A stretch of DNA of 64,000 nt from Clostridiales bacterium (lineage in GTDB: Bacteria; Bacillota; Clostridia; Christensenellales; Aristaeellaceae). How positions within the stretch are numbered: position 1 is the stretch's first letter; every line of letters begins with the position of its first letter. The stretch lies in NCBI GenBank assembly GCA_015056365.1, contig SVGM01000015.1:1-64000 (forward strand). Direction: 5' to 3'. This document shows positions 32,929 through 40,959 of this stretch, one piece after another. The position numbers were made by a program, and so were the translations under genes. The notes beneath the pieces are model-generated. The model was given only the letters and a program-made list of their open reading frames with translations, was not told the DNA's origin and did not search any database.

Positions 32929-33383
32929 CAGCGGTTGGTCTTTTTCTTACTGGAGGAAGAGGAGGCGCCGGCCTTTTCGCGGGCGCGTTCCTTGGCAGAG
33001 GTGGCTTTTTCTTTTACAGAGCTGCTGGTCTTACCAGAAGTCTTACCGGAAGTCTTACCGGAAGTCTTACCGGAAGTTTTTCCAGAAGTCTTGCCAGAGG
33101 CCTTGGCACTGGTGCGGGGCTTTTTGACGGAGGCGGAGGACTTCTCTTTGCCGATTTTCTTGGCAGTGGAGGAGGCCTGGGTATTGCTGGTGCTGATGCC
33201 GGTGATATCAGAGAAGGTATCGCCCAGGTTGTCCAGCAAACCGTTGCCCTGGCTGCCGGAGGATCCGCCACCCATCAGGTCACCCAGCATACCGCCCAGT
33301 CCATTGGAAGACGAGGAAGACGAGGAGCTGCCGCCCAGGATACTTTCCAGCAGAGAACCGAGCAAACTGTTTTTCTTAGCCAT
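32928..33383 (-). CDS. Ser/Gly-rich and KTSG-repeat basic protein
   Basis: A 151-aa low-complexity protein. MAKKNSLLGSLLESILGG opens it, followed by a Ser run and a Gly/Met/Leu-rich amphipathic section (LGGMLGDLMGG, GLLDNLGDTF). From about residue 75 it becomes Lys/Ser-rich, with six GKTS units (about 94-117) and a C-terminal KKK tail. GGAGG is 8 nt from ATG 33383. It is the first gene of the three-gene run that overlaps into the two-TM protein. It resembles a disordered client or a nucleic-acid/teichoic-acid-binding tail. No family recognised. Confidence 0.7.
   Translation of the reverse strand: MAKKNSLLGSLLESILGGSSSSSSSSNGLGGMLGDLMGGGSSGSQGNGLLDNLGDTFSDITGISTSNTQASSTAKKIGKEKSSASVKKPRTSAKASGKTSGKTSGKTSGKTSGKTSGKTSSSVKEKATSAKERAREKAGASSSSSKKKTNR
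33031..33102 (-). repeat. six tandem 12-bp units encoding GKTS
   Basis: Units of 12 bp (TTACCGGAAGTC on plus) run from 33031 to 33102. The three central units (33043-33078) are identical or differ by one base. The outer units carry a few changes. All keep the KTSG reading. Confidence 0.9.
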
Positions 33384-33450
33384 ACGAATAACCTCCAAAG
33401 TATAGTGTATTACGTGCAAACTTGGATATGAAGCTGAAATCGAAAAAACA

Positions 33451-34155
33451 TCACAGAAGCCGGAGGGACTCCAGCTCTTGCTGGGTCAGCGGACGCCACA
33501 TGCCGCGGGGGAGTTCGCCCAGTTTCAGCGGACCGAAACGGATTCGCCTGAGCATAACCACCTGATGCCCGATCTGTTCCACCATTTTACGCACCTGACG
33601 GTTGCGGCCTTCATGAATGGTGATCAGCATATCGGTATACAGGTTGTGCGTCCCCAGGATTTTTGCCTTGGCGCGGGACGTCATCCGTCCGTCGACCATC
33701 ACGCCCCGCTCAAGGCGGCGCGCTTCTTCCGGTGTGACGGTTTGGCTCACCCTTGCCAGGTAGACCTTCTCCACCTCTCGAGAGGGATGGAGCATCCGCT
33801 CAGTCAGATCACCGTCGTTGGTCAAAAGCAGCAGGCCTTCACTGTCGTAGTCCAGCCTTCCCACCGGATAGAGGCGGACAGGATAGTCCTTGAAACGGTC
33901 CAGGACAGTGGCTCTGCCCTCGGGATCGTGCGCTGTGGTCACCTCACCTGCTGGCTTGTGGTACATCAGATAATGTTTCTGGGCTTCCGGCTTGACGGGC
34001 TTTCCATCGACGCATACCGTTTGCCCATCTTCTACCTGTACACCCATCTCAGTGACTGTAACGCCATCGACGCTAACTCGTCCCTCTGCGATCATTTTTT
34101 CGGATGAGCGCCGGGATGCAACGCCACAGGACGCCAGATACTTTTGCAGTCGCAT
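33451..34155 (-). CDS. rluB: 23S rRNA pseudouridine synthase, RluB/RsuA family
   Basis: A 234-aa protein with an S4 domain (MRLQKYLASCGVASRRSSEK) and catalytic domain with the Asp motif PVGRLDYDSEGLLLLTNDGD and GRNRQVRKMVEQIGHQV. AAGGAGG precedes ATG 34155. It isomerises a uridine in rRNA, most likely in 23S (position 2605 by E. coli numbering in RluB). RluB versus RsuA cannot be fully separated by eye. Confidence 0.92.
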   Translation of the reverse strand: MRLQKYLASCGVASRRSSEKMIAEGRVSVDGVTVTEMGVQVEDGQTVCVDGKPVKPEAQKHYLMYHKPAGEVTTAHDPEGRATVLDRFKDYPVRLYPVGRLDYDSEGLLLLTNDGDLTERMLHPSREVEKVYLARVSQTVTPEEARRLERGVMVDGRMTSRAKAKILGTHNLYTDMLITIHEGRNRQVRKMVEQIGHQVVMLRRIRFGPLKLGELPRGMWRPLTQQELESLRLL

Positions 34156-34260
34156 AATTCCTCCTTGTGCGGCAGCCTGCCGCCGTACATAAGCATAGCA
34201 GAAAAACCGGGAAAACACAAGAAAGAAGCCCTGTCGAGCCGGGTAAAGGCAGCTTTTCGG

Positions 34261-35100
34261 TTAGTCCAGCAGGATTTCGCAGCCGCTGTCCACGCGCCAT
34301 TCCTTGCCATCGGCACGGAGCCAGAGTGTCCGGGAGGTGGGGTTGAAGACACGGCGACCATCCGCGCTGGTAATCATGCTGTGCCATGCGGTCACGTAAT
34401 CATAGATCTCGATGTTGGTGGCATACCAGATATCATCCCGCTTGCCGATATAGGCGGCAAAATCCTCGATTACGTGCCAGTTGTCATTGGCTTCAAACTC
34501 ATAGCTGTGGCCCCAGAGATAGAACAGCTTGGGACGGAAGAGATCGGGGCTTTCGGCAAAGTCTTTGGCCAGCTCCATCAGCCGGGGTTCGTTGTGATGG
34601 CAGGTGCTGGGCAGACGAAGCCAGTTTTCAGGCAGGTCAAAGCGGCAGGTCGCGTGCACGGTGCGGCAGTAAGCAACGCCGCAGCAGGCCAGGATGTTGG
34701 CGATGCTGTCGCTGTTGTCGCCGTAGGGATAGGCCATGCCGCGGACAATACGGCCGAACATATCCTCCAGCGCTTCACGGTCCTTGGTCACCTGCCAGGC
34801 GGCGGTGCCGGAGGACAGCATGGCAAGGTTACCGTGGTAGTACGCGTGCAGGGCGATCTCCTGGCCGCAGTCTGCAAACAGATCATATACGGCGCTTTTG
34901 CTCATCCGGCGATGAATCTGGCCGGCAGGGTATACGGTGCCTTCCGGGGCAAAAAGACCGCCGTTGAGGTTGAAAGTACCCTTGAGACCGTTCTTGTTCA
35001 TGATTTCGACCAGGCGAACGTCCTGCTCCACGCCGTCGTCATAGCTCAGCGTCAAGGCTTTGCTCAATCCGTTGGGGAAAAGAAGACTCAGATCATGCAT
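34261..35100 (-). CDS. polysaccharide deacetylase-family protein
   Basis: A 279-aa protein from ATG 35100, with GGGAGGAATC upstream. It opens with LSKALTLSYDDGVEQDVRLV, the metal-binding DD motif of the NodB-homology fold, followed by GTFNLNGGLF and EIALHAYYHGNLAMLS (H-x-x-x-H), FGRIVRGMAYPYG, and LFYLWGHSYEFEANDNWHVI. It has no signal peptide, so it may act in the cytosol on a sugar or act on a non-glycan substrate. Downstream rluB follows after 105 bp. Confidence 0.85.
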   Translation of the reverse strand: MHDLSLLFPNGLSKALTLSYDDGVEQDVRLVEIMNKNGLKGTFNLNGGLFAPEGTVYPAGQIHRRMSKSAVYDLFADCGQEIALHAYYHGNLAMLSSGTAAWQVTKDREALEDMFGRIVRGMAYPYGDNSDSIANILACCGVAYCRTVHATCRFDLPENWLRLPSTCHHNEPRLMELAKDFAESPDLFRPKLFYLWGHSYEFEANDNWHVIEDFAAYIGKRDDIWYATNIEIYDYVTAWHSMITSADGRRVFNPTSRTLWLRADGKEWRVDSGCEILLD

Positions 35101-35319
35101 GGTGATTCCTCCCATATTGTATTCACATAACAAGCAAAAAGAGATACGCAGATTGTTTGTCAGTCTATTATACCTCTTTTTACCTGCCTTTTGCAATGTA
35201 CAAAAATACTTTACAATTGGCGCTCTTGCTTCCTTATGATGCATATAGTATACTGATGATGACGAAATATGCTTCTGGCGTGTACTTCGTCATACTGTCT
35301 GAAAGGAATGACATACCCA

Positions 35320-36345
35320 ATGCGTAAGGCCGGTCTTTCTCTTCTGGTGATTCTGGTTTTGCTGATGACTTTGTCCCTGACTTTTTTGCTTCCGTCCGGC
35401 GCCATCACGGAGGATGCACAGGATTATTACGATGAATTGCTGATGGACGAAGAGGAATACGAAGGCTTTGGCGCATCTGTTCGTCCTAAGCCCATCGCTG
35501 TACTGGCCAGCGCTGTTTTCAGCGATATTTTGCCGTCCTCTCTGGTGGATCCGTTGCCCATTGACCGTACGGTTCCCGGCAATACTCCCATTGCGGAGAA
35601 TTTTACAGAGAACGGCTACCGCGATGAGAGCATTATCGTGGAGCTGGACAAGCAGCGCATGTATGACAGCGACGTGTATATCGCCTATATCAAGGTGGCT
35701 ACGCCGTCTCAGCTGCGTACTGCGATCGCCGGTAGCAAGCTCAGCTCTGACCGTACCAATCTTCCCACGGCCATGGCCTCCAACTACAACGCTGTCGTCG
35801 CCATCAACGGCGATTTCTACAGCATGGTGGCTACCGGCTACATCACCCGCATGGGCGAAAGCGGCCGTGAAAAACCCAGTAAGACCATGGATCTGCTTTG
35901 GATCGACGAATTGGGCGATTTCCATATCATCCCCAACGGCGCTGACGGACAGAAGACCGCGATGAAGGAGTTCCTGTCCAAGCATGAGCTGATCAACGGT
36001 TTTGCTTTTGGCCCCGGCCTGGTTGTGGACGGAAAAAAGCAGGAACTGCGTGAGAATTCCTGGGATCATGCCGTGTATACCGAGCCCCGTGCAGGTATCG
36101 GCCAGCTGGATACGCTGACCTATGTGCTGGTGGTGGTTAACGGCCGCGAATCAAGCACCGAGGGCGTGAGTATTGAGCAGTTCGCGGATATTATGTATCA
36201 GCTGGGCTGTAAGCAGGCCTACAATCTGGATGGCGGCAACAGCGCCACGCTGGTTTTCAATGGTGAGATCTTCAATACCAAGAGCGCCGATGAGCGTAAG
36301 GTTCAGGATATCATCTACTTTGCTTCGGCTGCGGATGGTGAATAA
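35320..36345 (+). CDS. phosphodiester glycosidase (NAGPA-domain) exported protein
   Basis: A protein of about 341 aa. ATG 35320 is chosen because AAAGGA at 35302-35307 is 12 nt upstream, whereas ATG 35308 directly abuts it. A membrane anchor is at about 6-26 (LSLLVILVLLMTLSLTFLLP). Residues about 90-338 match the NAGPA domain (AVVAINGDFYSMVATGYITR, GFAFGPGLVVDGK, PRAGIGQLDTLTYVLVVVNG, YNLDGGNSATLVFNGEI). In this family members remove phosphodiester-linked sugars, or act in exopolysaccharide/teichoic acid processing. The next gene starts 2 bp after its stop. Confidence 0.85.
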   Translation: MRKAGLSLLVILVLLMTLSLTFLLPSGAITEDAQDYYDELLMDEEEYEGFGASVRPKPIAVLASAVFSDILPSSLVDPLPIDRTVPGNTPIAENFTENGYRDESIIVELDKQRMYDSDVYIAYIKVATPSQLRTAIAGSKLSSDRTNLPTAMASNYNAVVAINGDFYSMVATGYITRMGESGREKPSKTMDLLWIDELGDFHIIPNGADGQKTAMKEFLSKHELINGFAFGPGLVVDGKKQELRENSWDHAVYTEPRAGIGQLDTLTYVLVVVNGRESSTEGVSIEQFADIMYQLGCKQAYNLDGGNSATLVFNGEIFNTKSADERKVQDIIYFASAADGE

Positions 36346-36347
36346 GC

Positions 36348-37364
36348 ATGGAGACAGTATTTGAGCTTTTTGGCCTTTCCGGATATCAGCTGGGTTTGGC
36401 CTCGACCATAGGTACGCTGATCCTGTTCTGCGCCATGCTGCTTCTTGCGAAGCAGCGCACGGTGAAGCCGGCTTCCGTTTGTGTGTTGACGATTTTTGGG
36501 ATGATCTTTGGCATCGTTGGCGCCAGATTGCTGTATTGCCTGGTGAATCTGTCCACTTTTACGGAGACCTACGAGAATCTGTGGCTGACCCTTCGCTTTT
36601 TTGACGGTGGTCTGTCTATGGCGGGTATGCTGCTGGGGCTGTTTGCTGCGGTTGCTATTGTGGCCGCCGTTACCGGAGAAGCTGCCGGCGAAGTGTCGGA
36701 TCTGCTTTTTGTGCCGCTGGGATTGCTTCTTTGCGCCCTGTATCTGGGGCAGCAGGGGTCCGAACTGGGCGTGGGCAAGATTGTTGAGCAGGGCGCTATG
36801 ACGGACGCATTGCCTTGGCTGTTCCTGTGTGAGCGGATGGGCGTCAATGTGGAGTATCGCATGATGGTCAGCCTGTATCAGGCGATCGCTTCGCTGGCGA
36901 TTGCTGTGGTTATGATCGCCATCTACCTGCGCAACCGGCGTAGCCCGGGCTACCGTAGCGGCGAAATGGCTCTGGTTTCGCTTGCGGTTTACGGCGCTGC
37001 ACAGGTAGTGCTGGAAAGCCTTCGGGACGACGGTCATATGCTGATCATCTTCCTGCGTGTTGGTCAGATCGTCGCTGCGCTGCTGCCCATCGTTGCTACG
37101 GTTGTCTTTGCTGGCCGTTATGTGAAACAAAAGGGCAAGGGCGGTCTGCCTGTGGTGTTGTCCTGTGCTGCTATCGTCATTTTTATCGCGGGCATCGTCC
37201 TCTTAGAGTTCTCTCTGGATGGCCGACTGTCCTGGGGCACTGCGTCCGAAGCTCGGGATTATGCCATTATGGTGGTACTCTGCGCAGTGATGGCTGCCGT
37301 ACCATGTTTTTTGTACCGCGCCGTGCTGAAACAACGAAAAGCCAGCGAGCAGGCTGCGCAATGA
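36348..37364 (+). CDS. Lgt-like integral membrane protein, apparently degenerate
   Basis: A 338-aa polytopic protein of about 8 helices. Parts follow the prolipoprotein diacylglyceryl transferase pattern (GARLLYCLVNLSTFTETYEN, FFDGGLSMAGMLLG, and VYGAAQVVLESLRDDGHM). Key Lgt features are missing: the G-R-x-[GA]-N signature reads GQQGS, the Gly-rich loop lacks its His, and the conserved Arg of YGxxR reads Gln. I infer a divergent Lgt-fold protein that may not be a transferase. It is packed between a NAGPA protein and Ogt, and overlaps the ogt start (ATGA, 37361-37364). Confidence 0.65.
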   Translation: METVFELFGLSGYQLGLASTIGTLILFCAMLLLAKQRTVKPASVCVLTIFGMIFGIVGARLLYCLVNLSTFTETYENLWLTLRFFDGGLSMAGMLLGLFAAVAIVAAVTGEAAGEVSDLLFVPLGLLLCALYLGQQGSELGVGKIVEQGAMTDALPWLFLCERMGVNVEYRMMVSLYQAIASLAIAVVMIAIYLRNRRSPGYRSGEMALVSLAVYGAAQVVLESLRDDGHMLIIFLRVGQIVAALLPIVATVVFAGRYVKQKGKGGLPVVLSCAAIVIFIAGIVLLEFSLDGRLSWGTASEARDYAIMVVLCAVMAAVPCFLYRAVLKQRKASEQAAQ

Positions 37365-37828
37365 AATCATACTGGTTGATGGAAAGCCCGATTGGTCCAT
37401 TGACCCTGATTGAGCAGGATGGCGCCTTGTGCGCCATTTGCTTTGATGGTGTGGCTCCGGCAGACGCCCGTTTGGAAAAAACGGCGCTGCTTGCGCAGGC
37501 GGAGACAGAACTGACAGCGTATTTTTGCGGGCAACGCAAGTTCTTTTCTTTGCCCCTCAGATTGAATGGAACGGATTTTCAGCGCAGGTGTTGGAATGCG
37601 CTTTTGTGTGTTCCCTACGGCGAAACCCGGAGTTACTCGCAGCAGGCGGAGATGGCAGGTTCGCCGCATGCCGTACGAGCGGTGGGCATGGCCAATCATC
37701 GCAATCCCATTCCCATTATCGTTCCCTGTCATCGTATCATTGGAAAGAACGGACAACTGACGGGTTATGCCGGCGGGATTTCCGTGAAAGAATGGTTATT
37801 GACTCTGGAAAAAGCCCATAAGGAGTGA
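37361..37828 (+). CDS. ogt: methylated-DNA-protein cysteine methyltransferase
   Basis: A 155-aa Ogt/MGMT-type protein with the active-site PCHR in IPIIVPCHRIIGKNGQLTGY. N-terminal residues 1-70 are the variable domain. It transfers the O6-alkyl group from guanine to the active Cys irreversibly. The start overlaps the previous stop by 4 bp, and pyk follows 6 bp after its stop. Confidence 0.94.
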   Translation: MKSYWLMESPIGPLTLIEQDGALCAICFDGVAPADARLEKTALLAQAETELTAYFCGQRKFFSLPLRLNGTDFQRRCWNALLCVPYGETRSYSQQAEMAGSPHAVRAVGMANHRNPIPIIVPCHRIIGKNGQLTGYAGGISVKEWLLTLEKAHKE

Positions 37829-37833
37829 GGCAT

Positions 37834-39594
37834 ATGATGCTCAGAAAAACGAAAATCGTTTGTACCCTTGGTCCGTCCACAGAGAGCGACGAGGTGCTCC
37901 GGGAGTTGATTCTGTCCGGAATGAATGTGGCGCGTCTGAATTTCTCCCATGGTTCTCATGAGTACCATCTGGAGAACATTCGCCGGGTACGCCGCATGAG
38001 TCAGGAGCTGAACAAGCCCATTGCCATTATGCTGGACACCAAAGGTCCGGAGATCCGTCTGGAAACCTTTGAAAACGGCAAGGTGGAGCTCAAGAAGGGC
38101 CAAACCTTTACCCTGATGACCAAGTCGGTCGTGGGCAATGAGGAGCGCGCCTCCATTACCTATCCCGAATTACCCCGGGATATCCGCGTTGGCAATACCA
38201 TCCTGATGGATGACGGCTTGATCGCCATGACGGTTCGCAACGTGACAGCGACTGAGATCACCTGCATCGTGGAGAATGACGGTGTGATTTCTAACCGCAA
38301 GAGCGTTAATGTTCCGGATGTGGAGCTGAGCATGCAGTTCGTCAGCCCGGAGGATCGCGCGGACATTCTTTTCGGCGTGGAGCATGGGGTGGACTTTATC
38401 GCCGCTTCTTTCACCCGTACGGCCGATGACATCCTGGACGTGCGCAAACTGTTTAGTCAGGCCGGGCGCACCAATGTGAACATCATCGCAAAAATCGAGA
38501 ATATGCAGGGCGTTGAAAACATTGATGATATCATCCGTGTGGCGGACGGTATCATGGTAGCCCGCGGCGATCTGGGCGTGGAGATCCCCCTGGAGCGCGT
38601 GCCACCGATTCAGAAAGCACTGATCCATAAGGCATATTCCAGCGGTAAGCAGGTGATTACTGCCACTCAGATGCTGGACAGCATGATGAAGAATCCTCGT
38701 CCGACCCGTGCAGAGGCTACCGACGTTGCCAACGCCATCTACGACGGCACCAGCGCCATCATGCTTTCTGGCGAGACGGCTGCCGGTCAGTATCCCGTGG
38801 AAGCCGTACGTACCATGGCGCGGATCGCCATGAGCGCTGAGGCGGATATCAACTACGTCAAGCGTTTTAAGGAGCGGGAAGCCGACCTGATCCCCGACGT
38901 GACCAACGCTATTTCCCACGCCACAGTGACCTCTGCGCAGGATCTTGGCGCTGCTGCCATCCTGACAGTCACCAAGGGCGGACGGACGGCCAGGATGATC
39001 TCCAAATACCGTCCCAGTTGTCCCATTATCTGCTGCACCACTGATGAGACAGTCTGCCGCCAGCTTTGCCTGAGCTGGGGCGTGACGCCACTGGTCATCG
39101 AAGAAGCCACCAATACAGATGATTTGTTTGAGCGCGCTGTCAAAGCCGGTGAGGATGCAGGGCTGCTCCACGACGGCGAGCTGGTGGTCATGACAGCGGG
39201 CGTACCGCTGGGTATCAGCGGTACCACCAACCTGATGAAGGTGCATGTGGTGGGGCATATCCTGGTCACCGGCGTTGGTGTAACGGAACAGAGCTGCTGC
39301 GGCAGTCTTTGCGTATGCCGCAGTGCAGGAGAAGCGATGAAAACTTTCAAAGACGGCGATATTCTAGTGATTCCGCAGACCGATAACACGCTTTTGCCGC
39401 TTGTGCGAAAGGCCAGCGGTCTGATCCTTGAGGACGGCGACCCCAATGGTCATGGCGCGATTGCAGGCATGAGCCTGAACCTTCCGGTGATCATCGGCGC
39501 GGAGAATGCGACGCAGATTCTCAAAAGCGGCGCTGTGGTCAAACTGGACGCTGAACGCGGCGTTGTTGCCAGCAACGAAGGCCATCTGGGCTGA
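37834..39594 (+). CDS. pyk: pyruvate kinase with C-terminal PEP-utilizer-like domain
   Basis: A 586-aa enzyme of the long Bacillus-type form. ATG 37834 is 8 nt after AAGGAG, while GTG 37825 is inside that site. The TIM barrel carries MLRKTKIVCTLGPSTESDEV, RLNFSHGSHEYH, MLDTKGPEIRLET and VNIIAKIENMQGVENIDDII (K/E active-site region), MVARGDLGVEIPLERVPPIQ. The extra C-terminal domain (about 480-586) ends GHGAIAGMSLNLPVIIGAEN, the swivelling His-domain-like fold seen in Bacilli. It makes ATP from PEP in glycolysis. The terminator at 39598-39642 ends the unit. Confidence 0.96.
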   Translation: MMLRKTKIVCTLGPSTESDEVLRELILSGMNVARLNFSHGSHEYHLENIRRVRRMSQELNKPIAIMLDTKGPEIRLETFENGKVELKKGQTFTLMTKSVVGNEERASITYPELPRDIRVGNTILMDDGLIAMTVRNVTATEITCIVENDGVISNRKSVNVPDVELSMQFVSPEDRADILFGVEHGVDFIAASFTRTADDILDVRKLFSQAGRTNVNIIAKIENMQGVENIDDIIRVADGIMVARGDLGVEIPLERVPPIQKALIHKAYSSGKQVITATQMLDSMMKNPRPTRAEATDVANAIYDGTSAIMLSGETAAGQYPVEAVRTMARIAMSAEADINYVKRFKEREADLIPDVTNAISHATVTSAQDLGAAAILTVTKGGRTARMISKYRPSCPIICCTTDETVCRQLCLSWGVTPLVIEEATNTDDLFERAVKAGEDAGLLHDGELVVMTAGVPLGISGTTNLMKVHVVGHILVTGVGVTEQSCCGSLCVCRSAGEAMKTFKDGDILVIPQTDNTLLPLVRKASGLILEDGDPNGHGAIAGMSLNLPVIIGAENATQILKSGAVVKLDAERGVVASNEGHLG

Positions 39595-39597
39595 TGC

Positions 39598-39642
39598 AAA
39601 AAGCAACGGCCTGCTTCCTGAGAGGCAGGTCGTTGCTTTTTT
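39598..39642 (+). terminator. terminator of pyk
   Basis: A long stem AAAAAGCAACG...CGTTGCTTTTTT with an inner GCCTGC/GCAGG helix, ending in T6. Confidence 0.9.
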
Positions 39643-39694
39643 GTAGCTGGTATGATATGATAAGCGAACATTAGGCGAGTATTCGCCTTTTTTT
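39633..39694 (+). promoter_or_regulatory. mntP promoter and leader hairpin
   Basis: A -35 TTGCTT (39633-39638) lies inside the pyk terminator. A 17-bp spacer leads to TATGAT (39656-39661). Right after the expected start, AGGCGA (39673-39678) / TCGCCT (39683-39688) forms a hairpin followed by T7 (39688-39694), then GAGGTG. This is a very short leader with a terminator-like hairpin. I do not see a yybP-ykoY manganese riboswitch. Confidence 0.6.
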
Positions 39695-39710
39695 CAACGA
39701 GGTGAACGCA

Positions 39711-40277
39711 TTGGAACTGATCCTGATCGCCATAAGCCTTTCTATGGACGCCTTTGCAGTAGCACTTTGTAAGGGCCTTTCCATGAAGAAATTGAAACTT
39801 GGCCATGCTGCCGTGATCGCATTGTTCTTTGGCGGCTTTCAGGCAGCCATGCCTGCTATCGGATGGATTTTGGGCAAGCAGTTTGAAAGCTACATCACGC
39901 CGGTGGATCATTGGATCGCTTTTGTGCTGCTTGGCTACATCGGCGGAAAGATGATCTGGGACGCTTTCCATGAAGACGACGAAGCAGCCAAGCCCTGTGA
40001 CCAAAAGCTCGATTTGAAAGAGCTGTTCACCATGGCCGTTGCTACCAGCATCGATGCGCTGGCTGTCGGCATCACCTTTGCGTTCCTGAAGACGGACATC
40101 GTCTCCGCTGTGCTTTTGATCGGTCTGATCACCTTCGGTCTGTCATTTGTGGGCGTAGTGATTGGTCATCGCTTCGGCAACAAGTTTCAGAACAAGGCAG
40201 AGATTGCAGGCGGCATTGTGCTGATTCTCATCGGCCTCAAAATCCTTCTGGAGCACCTGGGTATCCTGGCGCTGTAA
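39711..40277 (+). CDS. mntP: MntP manganese efflux pump
   Basis: A 188-aa, six-helix protein. TTG 39711 is chosen because GAGGTG at 39699-39704 is 6 nt upstream and gives MELILIAISLSMDAFAVALC, the usual MntP start. GTG 39702 overlaps the site. Repeated motifs LSMDAFAVALCKGL and TSIDALAVGITFAF carry the paired Asp residues of the family. It exports Mn(II). Its 3' end overlaps the zinc-ribbon gene on the other strand by 41 bp. Confidence 0.9.
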   Translation: MELILIAISLSMDAFAVALCKGLSMKKLKLGHAAVIALFFGGFQAAMPAIGWILGKQFESYITPVDHWIAFVLLGYIGGKMIWDAFHEDDEAAKPCDQKLDLKELFTMAVATSIDALAVGITFAFLKTDIVSAVLLIGLITFGLSFVGVVIGHRFGNKFQNKAEIAGGIVLILIGLKILLEHLGILAL

Positions 40278-40494
40278 TGCCTTCGTCCTCGGCTTCCTCG
40301 TCGTTCAGTGGACGATCGAACACCGGGGTGAACCAGTCCGTATTCTTCATGGCTGCAAGCTGCTCTTTGGTGATGATGGAATTGGTGCCAAGGCAGGCAT
40401 TGCAGCGATAGCCGCATTCTGGGCACACACATGCCTGACCTTCGGTTTCGGATTGGATCATATAGGCTTCGCAATGGGGACATCCGCAGCGCAT
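40237..40494 (-). CDS. small zinc-ribbon protein
   Basis: An 85-aa protein from ATG 40494, with AGGAGG 7 nt upstream. Cys clusters MRCGCPHC and CVCPECGYRCNAC form one or two zinc ribbons in the first 40 residues. The tail is acidic (PLNDEEAEDEG). No known function. Its end overlaps mntP tail to tail. The strong ribosome-binding site and Cys spacing support it being real. Confidence 0.72.
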   Translation of the reverse strand: MRCGCPHCEAYMIQSETEGQACVCPECGYRCNACLGTNSIITKEQLAAMKNTDWFTPVFDRPLNDEEAEDEGITAPGYPGAPEGF

Positions 40495-40537
40495 AAGCGC
40501 ACCTCCTGATGATAAGTACCCGGAAAGGGCTGATAAG

Positions 40538-40939
40538 ATGTCTGAAAATCGTTCTGTAAAAAGGCGGTTGCTGGTGCTGTGCTTGGTGATGTGCCTGCTG
40601 CTGTGCAGCTGCGCCAAGAATCCTTCTCAGGACCAGCTGTATGCCAAGTTGCTTGCCTGCTTTGAAGAAGCAGGCTATTCCGTGTTGCTACTGTCCGTTC
40701 CCGAAGGTCAGCCTGTAGGCATTGCGGATGCATCCTGTTGGCGACAGCTTCACTTCAGCGAAGAAGGCGAAACACCCGTGATGGTCTATTTTGACGAAAG
40801 CAACCGCGCCGATTACCTGAAAACCTTTGTAGATACAGAGGTATTCGGGCTTTCGACCCGCTTCGGGCAGCGTTTTGTGCTCACCTACAATGGCACAAAT
40901 GAAGACGTTATCTCGCTGCTGAAAGCAATGGATCAATAA
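40538..40939 (+). CDS. small lipoprotein of unknown function
   Basis: A 133-aa protein. Signal peptide KRRLLVLCLVMCLLLCSC with a lipobox-like LCSC (Cys near residue 25), then a soluble domain (SQDQLYAKLLACFEEAGYSV, GETPVMVYFDESNRADYLKT). AAAGGG precedes ATG 40538. It is divergent from the zinc-ribbon gene with 43 bp between start codons, too little for two full promoters. I do not recognise the domain. Confidence 0.7.
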   Translation: MSENRSVKRRLLVLCLVMCLLLCSCAKNPSQDQLYAKLLACFEEAGYSVLLLSVPEGQPVGIADASCWRQLHFSEEGETPVMVYFDESNRADYLKTFVDTEVFGLSTRFGQRFVLTYNGTNEDVISLLKAMDQ

Positions 40940-40959
40940 TCTGCGCTTCAGCCGGAATC

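Noticed and set aside
39643-39710. yybP-ykoY manganese riboswitch before mntP
   Set aside because: The leader is too short and lacks the conserved paired loops.
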